Made by a program: the position numbers and the translations under genes
Shown: in pieces, positions 36,301 through 44,400 of the stretch
Numbering within the stretch: position 1 is the stretch's first letter
Layout of the letters: the number at the start of each line of letters is the position of its first letter
Assembly (NCBI GenBank): GCA_964020085.1
Contig: OZ026608.1
Coordinates: 18,633,479-18,697,478, forward strand
Origin: Micromussa lordhowensis
Lineage: Eukaryota; Cnidaria; Anthozoa; Scleractinia; Lobophylliidae
Reading direction: 5' to 3'
DNA: 64,000 bases
Notes under the pieces: model-generated
What the model saw: the letters and a program-made list of their open reading frames with translations, nothing else
Databases searched by the model: none
What the model was told of the DNA's origin: nothing

Positions 36301-37923
36301 AGAGCTCTGCAAGCAGTTTTAGTAACTAGTCAGTAACTTCTATAGTAACAAAGTCAATCTTTACTCAGTACCATAAATAACGTATGGTCCTTCAAATTGC
36401 AGGCATTTTTCCACGCCCTTGGTGACAGAAACCAGAGAATGCAGAAGGCAATAGAACATGCTTTTGCTCCTAGCGTGAATGGAGCTATTTCTTCTTTACT
36501 AAGTGTTGTGGTGCTAGCAGGATCACAATTCCATTTTGAGTTCAGGTAAGAGAGGTTACCAAGCCAGCTTTTGTCAGTAACTCATATCTGACCATGACAC
36601 TTAGAAGATAATTCCAACCGTTGTTTTCAGCTAATATAGATGCTTTGCGAAAGGCACAACAAATGTCTTAATGGGTTAGTGTGTTTGGTAGATACGTCCT
36701 GATTTCAAAACTCTCCCTTAAGGACTAAATTAAGAGAATTCCTTCTCTCCCTTAAGGACTAAATTAAGAGAATTCCTTCCCGGCCGATATCAAAGCGCTT
36801 TTTGTGGCCATTTTTCTCTCGCTCACTTTTTTGGTTCTTGATTTAAGATATTTGAGTATAGGTATTGTCCACCCGAACTCTGTAACATTATTTTTGTGTT
36901 TATCCGTTGGGTTTCTGTAACTCTCCTGACACTCGTGTAAAATAAATTCCTTATCGTTCTGCAAGTCCTTAACTCTTTGCTGTATTAACTTAAGGATCGT
37001 TATTCTCTTTCTTCGCAGATACTTTTTCATACTCCATGTGGCGTTGATATTGATCATTACATTGAATGGCGTGGTGTTTCTACCCGTTTTTCTGTCTTTA
37101 GCCGGTCCAGGGCCAGTGGTAAGTCGTAATAATCAATAATTGAGGGAAACCTGTTACGAAGTGCAAATTACTGGCATGATTTTCCAAACTCAAGAGACAC
37201 TGGTCAAAGAAAATTTTGGTAACCTCTACGATCGTTATAGAAGGCCGCTGTGCGAGGTGAGTGCAGGCGCAAAGTTAACTCCGTGTCTGCACTCATATCG
37301 CTCAGCGGACTCTCCCCACTTGAGTAAAAAGAAACCTCTTTCGTTCGGGAAAAGCGAAGCCAGTGGGAACCGCGGGAAAAACACACCGAATGACCTCTCC
37401 ATGGATTTGAAGCAACTTGTATAGCAGACGAAACGCTTTCATCACTCAGATTGTAACGAGGTCGTTGCGCCAATCAGCAAACGAAAAATCAATCACTCTA
37501 AGTCTAAATTCTCTGCCTTAATCCTCACGAAATAGCCTTTGTGATGAATATAAAAAATGAATGTATTTGGTACAACAAACTAACGCAAACCGTCTAATCA
37601 AGTTATGACTTTTACTTGTAATTGTCTTTTGTTTTCGGTTTGTCTACGGCTAGGTAACAGAAATCCCTGCACCAGCCATCGCTTCAAATCCGCTCACCAT
37701 TCAAAATCCTTTTGCGGATAGGTATGTTTATAATGAACCGGAACCAGAAGAAATCGAACTTCACTCTGTTGAAGAGGTAAATCATACGTCCAATGATCAT
37801 GGAGCCGTCCTAGAAAGAACCAACGAAACTGAGGCTAAAGTGGAGTTATCCGATAATGAACCGAGGTGCGAAGACATGACGACGGGCGAGGGTCCAAGTC
37901 CATGTGCACTGGCTTGGACGTGA
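15349..37923 (+). CDS. PTCH1: Patched-family Hedgehog receptor, paralog B (complete)
   Basis: Exons: 15349-15411, 16822-17014, 17925-18114, 18534-18588, 18847-18941, 19988-20117, 21888-21980, 23111-23232, 23887-24043, 24340-24471, 26467-26595, 27594-27680, 28017-28142, 28835-28950, 29557-30463, 30907-31140, 31817-31895, 33028-33170, 34133-34243, 34402-34462, 34838-34926, 35500-35829, 36403-36545, 37019-37118, 37654-37923. All phases join: 1384 residues, close to vertebrate Patched. The start ATG is the first after an in-frame stop at 15307. Seen: transmembrane 1 near residue 60 followed by LETNVENLW; extracellular loop 1 with PLDCFWEGA and WPEELIVGGTVKNSTG; sterol-sensing domain to residue 563; a middle loop of about 300 residues; transmembrane 7 from residue 866; [12 protein letters not shown]; a 90-residue tail without PPxY. 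Family role: receptor that binds Hedgehog and restrains Smoothened. Oddities: transmembrane 4 reads GLGVND (N465) where Patched has Asp-Asp, transmembrane 10 reads GVGMD (D1207) instead of Glu, and R1197 is added nearby. Transport may be altered (inference). Confidence 0.95.
16377..16530. mobile_element. MITE family M1, copy 3
   Basis: ATAGAGCGGTTTTCAAGTGA at the left and a complementary TTGCAAACCGCTATAT at the right, with internal GTAAAACCAAA blocks shared with the other M1 copies. It lies in intron 1 of Patched B. Confidence 0.65.
16531..16685. repeat. Dispersed repeat R2, copy 1
   Basis: Shares GGATGTGAGTGCAATTAA-type and CAGTCATATAATAAA-type blocks with 59690-59990. It directly abuts the M1 element on its left. 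No coding potential. Confidence 0.5.
17520..17775. mobile_element. MITE family M2, copy 1
   Basis: Contains the family blocks CACACTAAAACGCAAAGC and TTTCGTTTTCGTG, found also at 31215, 33765 (inverted), 40455, 60715 and 61625 (inverted). Ends are imprecise. Intronic in Patched B. Confidence 0.6.
19525..19830. mobile_element. MITE family M3, copy 1 (degraded)
   Basis: Opens with AGGAGCCCATCATTAGGAGC and closes with a diverged GGAGATGGGTTCCTG. The interior (ACCGGTCTATTTTTAGGCTT and onward) matches the better-preserved copy at 24813-25150. Intronic in Patched B. Confidence 0.65.
20145..20330. repeat. Dispersed repeat R3
   Basis: Opens with AAGGTGGCTCGAAACAGTTT. It matches the inverted copy at about 13680-13830 (TGATGGGTCATT and flanking blocks) and part of 12550-12770 (TGTTACCATAG). 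Intronic in Patched B, just after exon 19988-20117. Confidence 0.55.
22890..23082 (-). repeat. SINE family S1, copy 1
   Basis: In reverse orientation it carries the blocks CATACGAGCCAAG, GCATGAAGCGACTAGGAG and GGATGGGATGCTAG shared with copies at 32090, 44275, 49853 and 51505. It ends 28 bp upstream of exon 23111-23232 of Patched B. Confidence 0.7.
24125..24270. mobile_element. MITE family M4, copy 1
   Basis: Palindromic: ACCGTGTTTGACCACGTTTC at the left pairs with a TGTGGTGAAACACGG segment at the right, with TTCGTGAAAAAATAC inside. Other copies: 24620-24786, 26103-26222, 32690-32855. It lies between exons 23887-24043 and 24340-24471. Confidence 0.7.
24620..24786. mobile_element. MITE family M4, copy 2
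   Basis: The left arm GATATATCAAACACCCGAAA pairs with the right arm TCTCGTGTTTGATATAT, with inner arms ACAGTGTTTCATCGG and CTGATGAAACACTGT. The best-preserved copy of the family in the window. Confidence 0.75.
24813..25150. mobile_element. MITE family M3, copy 2, with target duplication
   Basis: Perfect 20-bp inverted ends (CAGGAGCCCATCACTAGGAG and its complement) are flanked by a 7-bp direct repeat GTCGGCG at 24806-24812 and 25151-25157, showing a DNA-transposon insertion. Length 338 bp, no transposase. Intronic in Patched B. Confidence 0.85.
25236..26101. mobile_element. hAT-like non-autonomous DNA element
   Basis: Inverted ends CAGGGCTCAAAATAA and TTATTTTGAGCCCTG, flanked by GTACT on both sides (25231-25235 and 26102-26106). 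Subterminal CCGGTCA motifs recur near both ends. The CAGGG... terminus is typical of hAT elements; the visible duplication is 5 bp, shorter than the usual 8. No long frame inside. Confidence 0.75.
26103..26222. mobile_element. MITE family M4, copy 3 (truncated)
   Basis: Carries ACCGTGTTTGATCACATTTC and the inner TTCAACTCTCTTCTCGGTGT block but lacks a full right arm. It abuts the right end of the hAT-like element. Confidence 0.6.
31215..31530. mobile_element. MITE family M2, copy 2
   Basis: Shares CATCAAATGTTTTCCGTCGA-type and GGATTAGTGTGGACGGTAGG-type blocks with the other M2 copies. Intronic in Patched B. Confidence 0.65.
32090..32345 (+). repeat. SINE family S1, copy 2
   Basis: The near-complete unit runs from CTACATACGAGCCAAG through ATCGCAGGGTTACCCCCAGC to a tail containing GTGTCTTGCCCAAGAACACA. 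It matches the copy at 51505-51780 over almost its full length. Confidence 0.75.
32690..32855. mobile_element. MITE family M4, copy 4
   Basis: The left arm CACGAAAGACCGTGCTTGAC pairs with the right arm GTCAAGCACTGTCTCGAGTG, and AACACCGCGGAAAAGAGAGT lies inside. Orientation is inverted relative to copy 2. Intronic in Patched B. Confidence 0.7.
33765..34050. mobile_element. MITE family M2, copy 3 (inverted)
   Basis: Carries GGCCTACCATCTACACTAAT and TTTGCGTTTTAGTATGGACA, the complements of blocks in copies 1 and 2. It lies about 80 bp upstream of exon 34133-34243. Confidence 0.65.
36105..36240. mobile_element. MITE family M1, copy 4 (degraded)
   Basis: Shares ACTTACCAATTAGACTACTC and GTAGTAAAACCAAAACC with the copy at 16377. 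Just upstream (35985-36105) a motif close to AAGCGCGGGAAAA occurs three or four times in loose tandem. Intronic in Patched B. Confidence 0.55.
36711..36778 (+). repeat. Two-unit tandem repeat, unit 34 bp
   Basis: Two essentially identical 34-bp units begin CTCTCCCTTAAGGACTAAAT at 36711 and 36745. Being undiverged, they look like a recent slippage or duplication. Intronic in Patched B. Confidence 0.85.
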
Positions 37924-38539
37924 TAAAGGACGGTTTGTATAATCATACATACCAACACTGGAAAAAAGAAAGCTGGCCCGGCATGCCTCACAGAGACTTG
38001 GCATGGTAAACATCCTCGCCCCAGAGCCTCTCCTCAGATCGAACCGAGAACTCTGGAGAAGACTGTGCCCCAAGATATAAAGTACTGTTATGATGCGCAA
38101 TGCTATAGTGGTCCAGAATGCCTGTGCTGGTCACAACAGGGTTAAATAACGCCTTACTCGTCTAATAACATCAGAAGATAAAGTTCTGTTGATACCTAAC
38201 AATTTCATTTTAAGGCAAAGTGAGATTGAAGTTCTTACAAGTTTCTTCAAGCACAACATGGTGTTTTGTTAACGAGGACGCGAAATGGAAGATATTTTTA
38301 GTGTGATCTCGAAAAACAAACAAAGTTAAACACAAATCCGGATTTGATAAAAAAAAAAATACACTCCTCTAAAGATAATGTAACATATATTTACAGCCGC
38401 TAAGTTTTGTAGTGTATTTCAAGGTACTATTTTCAAGGCGGTGGTTATATACATTTGATGAGATAAACCCTTTTTAGACAAATAACTGACCCATGTTGAA
38501 GGAGCTCAGACATGTTATTTTGAGTTATTTTTGGCCGCG

Positions 38540-38648
38540 TACAAAATTTCCTTTAAATTGAAGGAAAGCTGAAAATAGAAGTTTACTAAGAAAGAAAAAC
38601 ATCAAAGAGATAATAATAAACCATAAAGGAACAAGGAAGGTTAGGGAT
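38540..38648 (+). repeat. Dispersed repeat family R1, copy 2
   Basis: Contains AATAAACCATAAAGGAACAA and TTTACTAAGAAAGAAAAACA, the complements of blocks in copy 1 and shared with the copy at 63770-63990. It runs directly into the 172-bp tandem repeat. Confidence 0.6.
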
Positions 38649-38985
38649 GGAGAAGATTAACGCGGATTGCAATCGACGAACTTGAACATTTTTAGCTCAG
38701 TAAACCTTTTGAAGATGCGCAAATCGTGACGCAGCTACTTTAACTTCCCACTCGCCTTTTAACGCTTTTTGTTGGCTTTCCATGATTCTTTAGACTTCCT
38801 TTTGTTTCAAGCACTATAATGGAGAAGATAAACACGATTTCAACGACGAACTTGAACATTTTTAGCTAAACTTTTCAAGATGCGCAAATCGTGACGCAGC
38901 TCCTTTAACTTCCCACTCGCCTTTTAACACTTTTTTGTTGGCTTTCCATTCTTTAGACTTCCTTCTGTTTCAAGCACCATAATGC
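38649..38985 (+). repeat. Two-unit tandem duplication, unit about 172 bp
   Basis: The units start at 38649 and 38821 with GGAGAAGAT and both contain GATGCGCAAATCGTGACGCA and CTTCCCACTCGCCTTTTAAC. They differ by scattered substitutions and small deletions. Confidence 0.8.
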
Positions 38986-40454
38986 TGTACTCATTCATTT
39001 TCATTTTTTACTGTAATCTAGCAAAATCGTCTAGATTCGTTTTATTTATGACACCGATTAGCGGTGAAACTGTTGAGGTGATGATGGATGCGGGACATCC
39101 TTAGTATCTCATGTGTTTATATTTATATAAAGATGATTACTTTCGTATTTTGAAACATTCCTGGATATACTTTGATAAATATCATCTAGAGTATAAATAT
39201 ACAGGATAAAGAAGATTATTTAACCCGCCAGATCAGTGATATGTATATTGAGAATCATAGCCCTTGTATATGTTGACATCGGACCAGCTAATTTATTTTA
39301 CTACCAAGCCTCGCTTTTGAATGCGAATAAGCCCTTTGCAACTAGGCCATCACGTGACCTACTTTTCATATAATTTAAGGGCTACAATTTCAAGAATGCC
39401 AGAAATGGAAAACGCATGTCAAAAATATAGAAATGGGCAAGTTTGAGACCCTTGAGACACGATGGTGTGAATTTTTAAAAAATTGAGACTTGTATGGTAA
39501 AAGTTTGGAGAGCCAGGCCTTATTTTCCATAGAAATTCTCTAAATTTTCCGACAATTCAAGCTGTCACGGTCATATAAACTAACTCTTTAATGCCAGTGG
39601 CCTCAAACTTTGCTATTTTCGATACGCTCTTTCCATTTCTGTTATAGCCCATAACATGGATTTTTTAGCAAACGTTTTGTCACGCGACCCCAGCTGCAAA
39701 AAGCCTATTGTAAATTTTGTCATGAACAAATTCGCAAAACATTATAGATGAAAAAGAATACCCTCGTGAAAAGGACACGAAAGTCCCAGGGGCTTGAGAA
39801 AATTTCGCTTGAACAAGGCTTGGTGATGAATTTTGAGCATGCGATGTTATCACGCACAAGACCTAAGTATTCAGTTGACAAGGAATTCATCATTTCCTTT
39901 ATGAAATGATTACCTATTAGAATGTTCATATTTTCAAGGGAAAATTAGTCAGGTATCGTTTTGCCTTGTAGATAATATTTCATCGGTGTAGGATATGGTC
40001 AGGTTTTTCAAGAAGGAAAGTAGTATTTGTTTGTAAAATCGTTTAAGTAAACACTTAATTTAAGTTTTGTTTTATCACTAGACTACAAGTCACTCTCTTT
40101 TCTTCAGATCTTACGTGTAGGCAGAAATTTATAGTTTTCCTCGTCTTTCTTTTTTTCTCTTCCTTTCTTTTCTCGGAAAAGTGAGATACAACTCGCGGTC
40201 TATGTTGTTAAAAAATGTAGCTTTCAAAGCCTACATTAAAGATTTGTCAGTATAAGACAGAAAGTAAAGAACACATTTTATGAAAGAATATTGCTGCGTG
40301 TATGTCTTTGTAAACATCAGAGAGTTCTAGCAATTATTGCGACACAAATGTTCTCACGCGCGATTTGTCCCCAGGCGCCTCTCTTGCTTTGTCCGAGGGG
40401 TCATGGAGAGGACTATATCCTCTTAGCTTACCTTTATAACGAATGTCGATAACT

Positions 40455-40795
40455 TTTACATCCCGTCCAAATTACACCGGATAAATCTGAAACTTTTCAC
40501 TCTGAAAACGCATTAAATGTTTTCCGTCCACACAACTCCAGAAAAAATTGAAAACGCAACAATCACCGGTTACTTTGGATTTGTGTTTGAGGAAAAACTA
40601 GGAAATCACATGGCAATTGTGACGTCATCGTGTCCATCCAAACTAAAACGCAAGGCCGGTGTTTTTAAATTACTCCGGTTTGAAGAGCGTTTTTCGAATA
40701 GCGTTTTCGCGACGAATTACAGTGGAGGGTAGGCCTAACCGTAGAAATAAAGCTGCGTTTACAAAGTTCTCCGGTGTAATTGGAGTAAGTCGTTT
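40455..40795. mobile_element. MITE family M2, copy 4
   Basis: Shares TAAATGTTTTCCGTCCACAC, AACAATCACCGGTTA and GTAGGCCTAACCGTAGAAAT with the other M2 copies. Intergenic. Confidence 0.65.
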
Positions 40796-40944
40796 CTGCA
40801 GACACTAAAACTACTTTCTAAAGTATACCACGTCACCGGCTATTTGTCGTACTGAACATCTCGTGAACGGAACTCTCCCAAGTGTATGTATGCATAACCA
40901 CAAGAAAGATCGTCTTTGTTTTTTTCCTTTTGGCTTCTTAACCA

Positions 40945-41104
40945 GAAGTGTAGCAGCTCTCGTAGGCTGCTATTGTTTGGTCATTGTAGCAGCTGTTATT
41001 GTTTTAGGGCTAGGGGCATTGTTTCTGTTGTTTGTTGTATTGTTCACTCTAAGGGTATCGAGCCACTCATGTGAGACCTTACGACAGCTGCTACACCCTT
41101 CTTA
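40945..41104. mobile_element. Short inverted-repeat element
   Basis: AGAAGTGTAGCAGCTCTCGT at the left is matched by the complement of ACGACAGCTGCTACACCCTT at the right, around a T/G-rich centre. The hydrophobic 80-residue frame over it (40863-41105) is probably an artefact of that composition. Confidence 0.55.
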
Positions 41105-41414
41105 ACGCTACTAAAGCGATAGTCTCCCCCCAGGCTGCTCGCGGCTTCGCCCCTCGTTTTAGCCCGCTCGAATTGCTTAAAACCGCCAAGCTACGCAGGC
41201 TACTAAAGTGAGGATCAGTCTCCGCGAGTGATTATCAACGGGTTTTACAATCACTAGAAAGTACCACGTAAGTACAATTACCATTGACACACAAATACAG
41301 CTAAAATAAATAGACGTGAACAGAGTTCTTTGAATTTGGGTTAAAAGGAAAAAAAAGTAAATTTTTGTACAAAAAAAGTTGGTATAAAAAGAGAAAGAAT
41401 TAAGAAGAGGCAGT

Positions 41415-44400
41415 TCATTCTGTGATGATGAGTTCATCTATTGCCCAGTCCTCGTGGCTCCCGTCTGGAAGATATCGGCGGATAATAATGGGAATTTTTC
41501 TTGCTCTGAAAAAAAAGAAAAAAGGATATTTCCAAGTCCTGCTTGAGGCTAGTCTAACATACAAATAGGTTTGGCAGGAAGCGGGATGAAAGTAAAAATG
41601 GAGGCGCGATGCAAGATGACGCGGGATAATCGCGGGACGCGGGATAAAAATACCTTGTCAGGAGCAAGATTTGCTCACTTTGAAAGGCGGGGTGCGGGAT
41701 AAAAAATAGAAAATCACAGGTTACTAACTTTACGCGGAGAGCTGCAACTTTAATCTGGCGGGACCGTGATAAGCATTCTGAGTGGGGCGGGATTGTGGAG
41801 TTGTGTCAAAACTAGTGGCGGGACGCAGAATTGAAAATACCTTTGTCGGACCCTCATTCTACAATTCAGTCATTTCAACACTTTGTTTCAAGTTCAGCAA
41901 GACTGCTGAACAAAACCCCAAAGAAACTAAGGAAGCTAAGTAAGTACACACCTCTGCATGAACAGATGTGCCTTAACTCACAAAGTCAATGAGCAACACA
42001 TTTGGAGACATTGGAAGTTATACCTCAACTTTTTGCCCCCATAATCTCAGTGGTGTTCTTTTCTGGTGTCTGTGACTTTGTACAGGCATCAATGGACCAT
42101 ATATTATTTGTATTCCCGTTATTGGACTCGAACTAGCTTGCGACTGAGTCTAATGCACGGAAATCTTTTCAAACGCAAATGAAATTAATCTCTTTTTAAT
42201 GATTTTCCCTGGCAGGAGCCTTCATTGCAATACCGAGAATACAAAAATGGCCTTTTAGTGTGTTGGTTTTACACTTACTTGAGTTCTTTCATAGCTATCT
42301 GTAAAGGATCTGTTTGACCTTCAAGTTCCACCATCACAGGAGCTCCCATACTATCAAAATTAAAACAACAGATGAGATAGCTGTACATGTTACATGTATG
42401 TGAAGATATCTTTGTAAGTGAAGTTATGTGAAATAAAAAAATAGGATTCTGTAGCAAGAAAAGACAAACACAGCTATGAACCTTATAGAGCGTGCAGTTG
42501 AAGGTGGCCTGATGTTGTCGCTGGAATCTCAATGCATTTTTCCACAGGTTTCACCGTTTTGTTTTGCTATACACAAATGTACAACAAATCACTTAATGAC
42601 TGGTCCCTTGGGGAACAGTGAATCTTTTTCCCCTCGAATCTCAATATTTCCCGAGACAAAGTCAAGGAAAACATTAAAGTGCCTATGAAGTAAAAAATAA
42701 TTGCTGCTGATTTGAAAGGATTTTCAGCGTAAAGTAGAATGGCGTTTTCCTTTTTGGAATACCTTTTTTCGTTTTAGAGATATTCATGTTTTTGTATTAT
42801 GAGTGATGACGTCATAGGTGGTTCCACTAAGACAGTCCAACACTCAATCAAGCATATCTCTAGAAATATTAAAGCGGTGGTCTTCAAACTTGGCACCAGA
42901 AATGTACATCGTAAAAGAAACAAAACGAGACCCGTTGTGCCATTGGCATGACAACGGTTATGCCGCTGGTCGTGTTTTAATTAAAACTAAAATTCTCAGA
43001 TTTACGATCATCCACTCTCAAGACAATATGGGAACCATGTGTGTTCCGAGCAAGACCCTCTGTCCCTTTTCAAAGGGTTGCAAATGGGCATATTTGGTTT
43101 TTCACAGAGAGTGACTGGAGCCAAGAGTGTTGCCATGGTAACAAAATAGTAGGTGTCATTCTGTTCCTTTTGTGATGTTTATTTCTGGTGCCAAGTTTGA
43201 AGAACACTGCTCCAATATTTCTGGAGATATTAATGATTCAGTGTTTTACTTTTCAAGTGAAACGATTTATGATGTCATCACTTCCCTCATTTGCATAATA
43301 CAAAAACGTAAATATCTCTAGAACGAAAAAAGATATTTCAAAAAGGAAAACGCCATTCTTCTTTACTTTGAAAAGCCTTTCAAATAAGCAACAATAATTT
43401 TTTACTTCATAGGCACTTTAAGATTCTCGGGAAACAAAATTCACTCTTCCACTCAGGACCAGTCATTAAGTGTTATATTTTGGAGCTCTACCTTATCTGT
43501 AATGCTCTTGTCCCTAGAACTCTCGCCCTCTCGTATTTCGTCATGTAGGGTGTGGTTATTCTTTTTGCTGGTTCTTGGCTTTCTTCTAAACATTGAAGAA
43601 AAATTTAAATAAGAGTATGCAATATCATGTATTTTAACCCACCAAATGTTTTTTACTCACATGCGATTAATCTAAGTGTGTCACAGGACTGAGCATGCCC
43701 CAACTGAAACTGGAGCCCAGTGATACTCATCAATTTTCAAAAGATCCTGTGTGTTGCAAAAAATATTTAAAAGATAATAAACACATTCAATAGCTTCGTA
43801 ACTTCATTTTTAGCCAATACCCGTGGCTACTGGGCTGTGAATACACAATAGCTTCACTCTCGGAAAACTGTAGCTTGCTTCTTAGAACAGATAATGTCAG
43901 TGGACAAACATCCTTCTTTATTTTTGTTGACAAGTGAGCAAGAATCTGAGCCCTCTGGCAAACCAGAACAGCACTCTCGCTAGCTTGAATGGTTCTCTGA
44001 TTTGCCTCTTTAGTTTGAGCTAATGACAAGCCAGAATGCATGGCATTTCGGCATTGAATGGCATGGCAGTGCATGGCCTATTATGGTCTTTAGTGGACTA
44101 AAATAATTATTGCTGCTTTTAACAAACTGACCTGTGGCTGGCAAAATGTCAATATTGTCAGCGTCTTCTGTTGGCTAGAAAAGAATGATATAGATAATTC
44201 AATTGGTAAAATCTCCTTGATTGGATACGATTTGTGGGTAAAAGAGTTAAGGTAGGTAGATAAATTAATATCTGTGTAGGGGCCAAGTGGCCCATACTGG
44301 TTCCCCTTGACTTTTAGCCATAACCCCCGGGTTTTGGGCGGGACCTGGTTCCTCTGCTAGGCATTATTTAAGTGACTAGGATTACTTCTACCCCCCCCCC

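Larger units (their letters stand above)
37924..41414. other. Spacer between Patched B and POLR2F
   Basis: No gene is supported. Left part: a block beginning GTAACATATATTTA at about 38380 resembles 11690 downstream of Patched A and may be 3' UTR. Middle: the tandem repeat and repeat R1 described separately, then AT-rich unique DNA (39000-40400). Right: two MITEs at 40455-40795 and 40945-41104. The longest frames are under 100 codons and have no recognisable domain. Confidence 0.6.
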
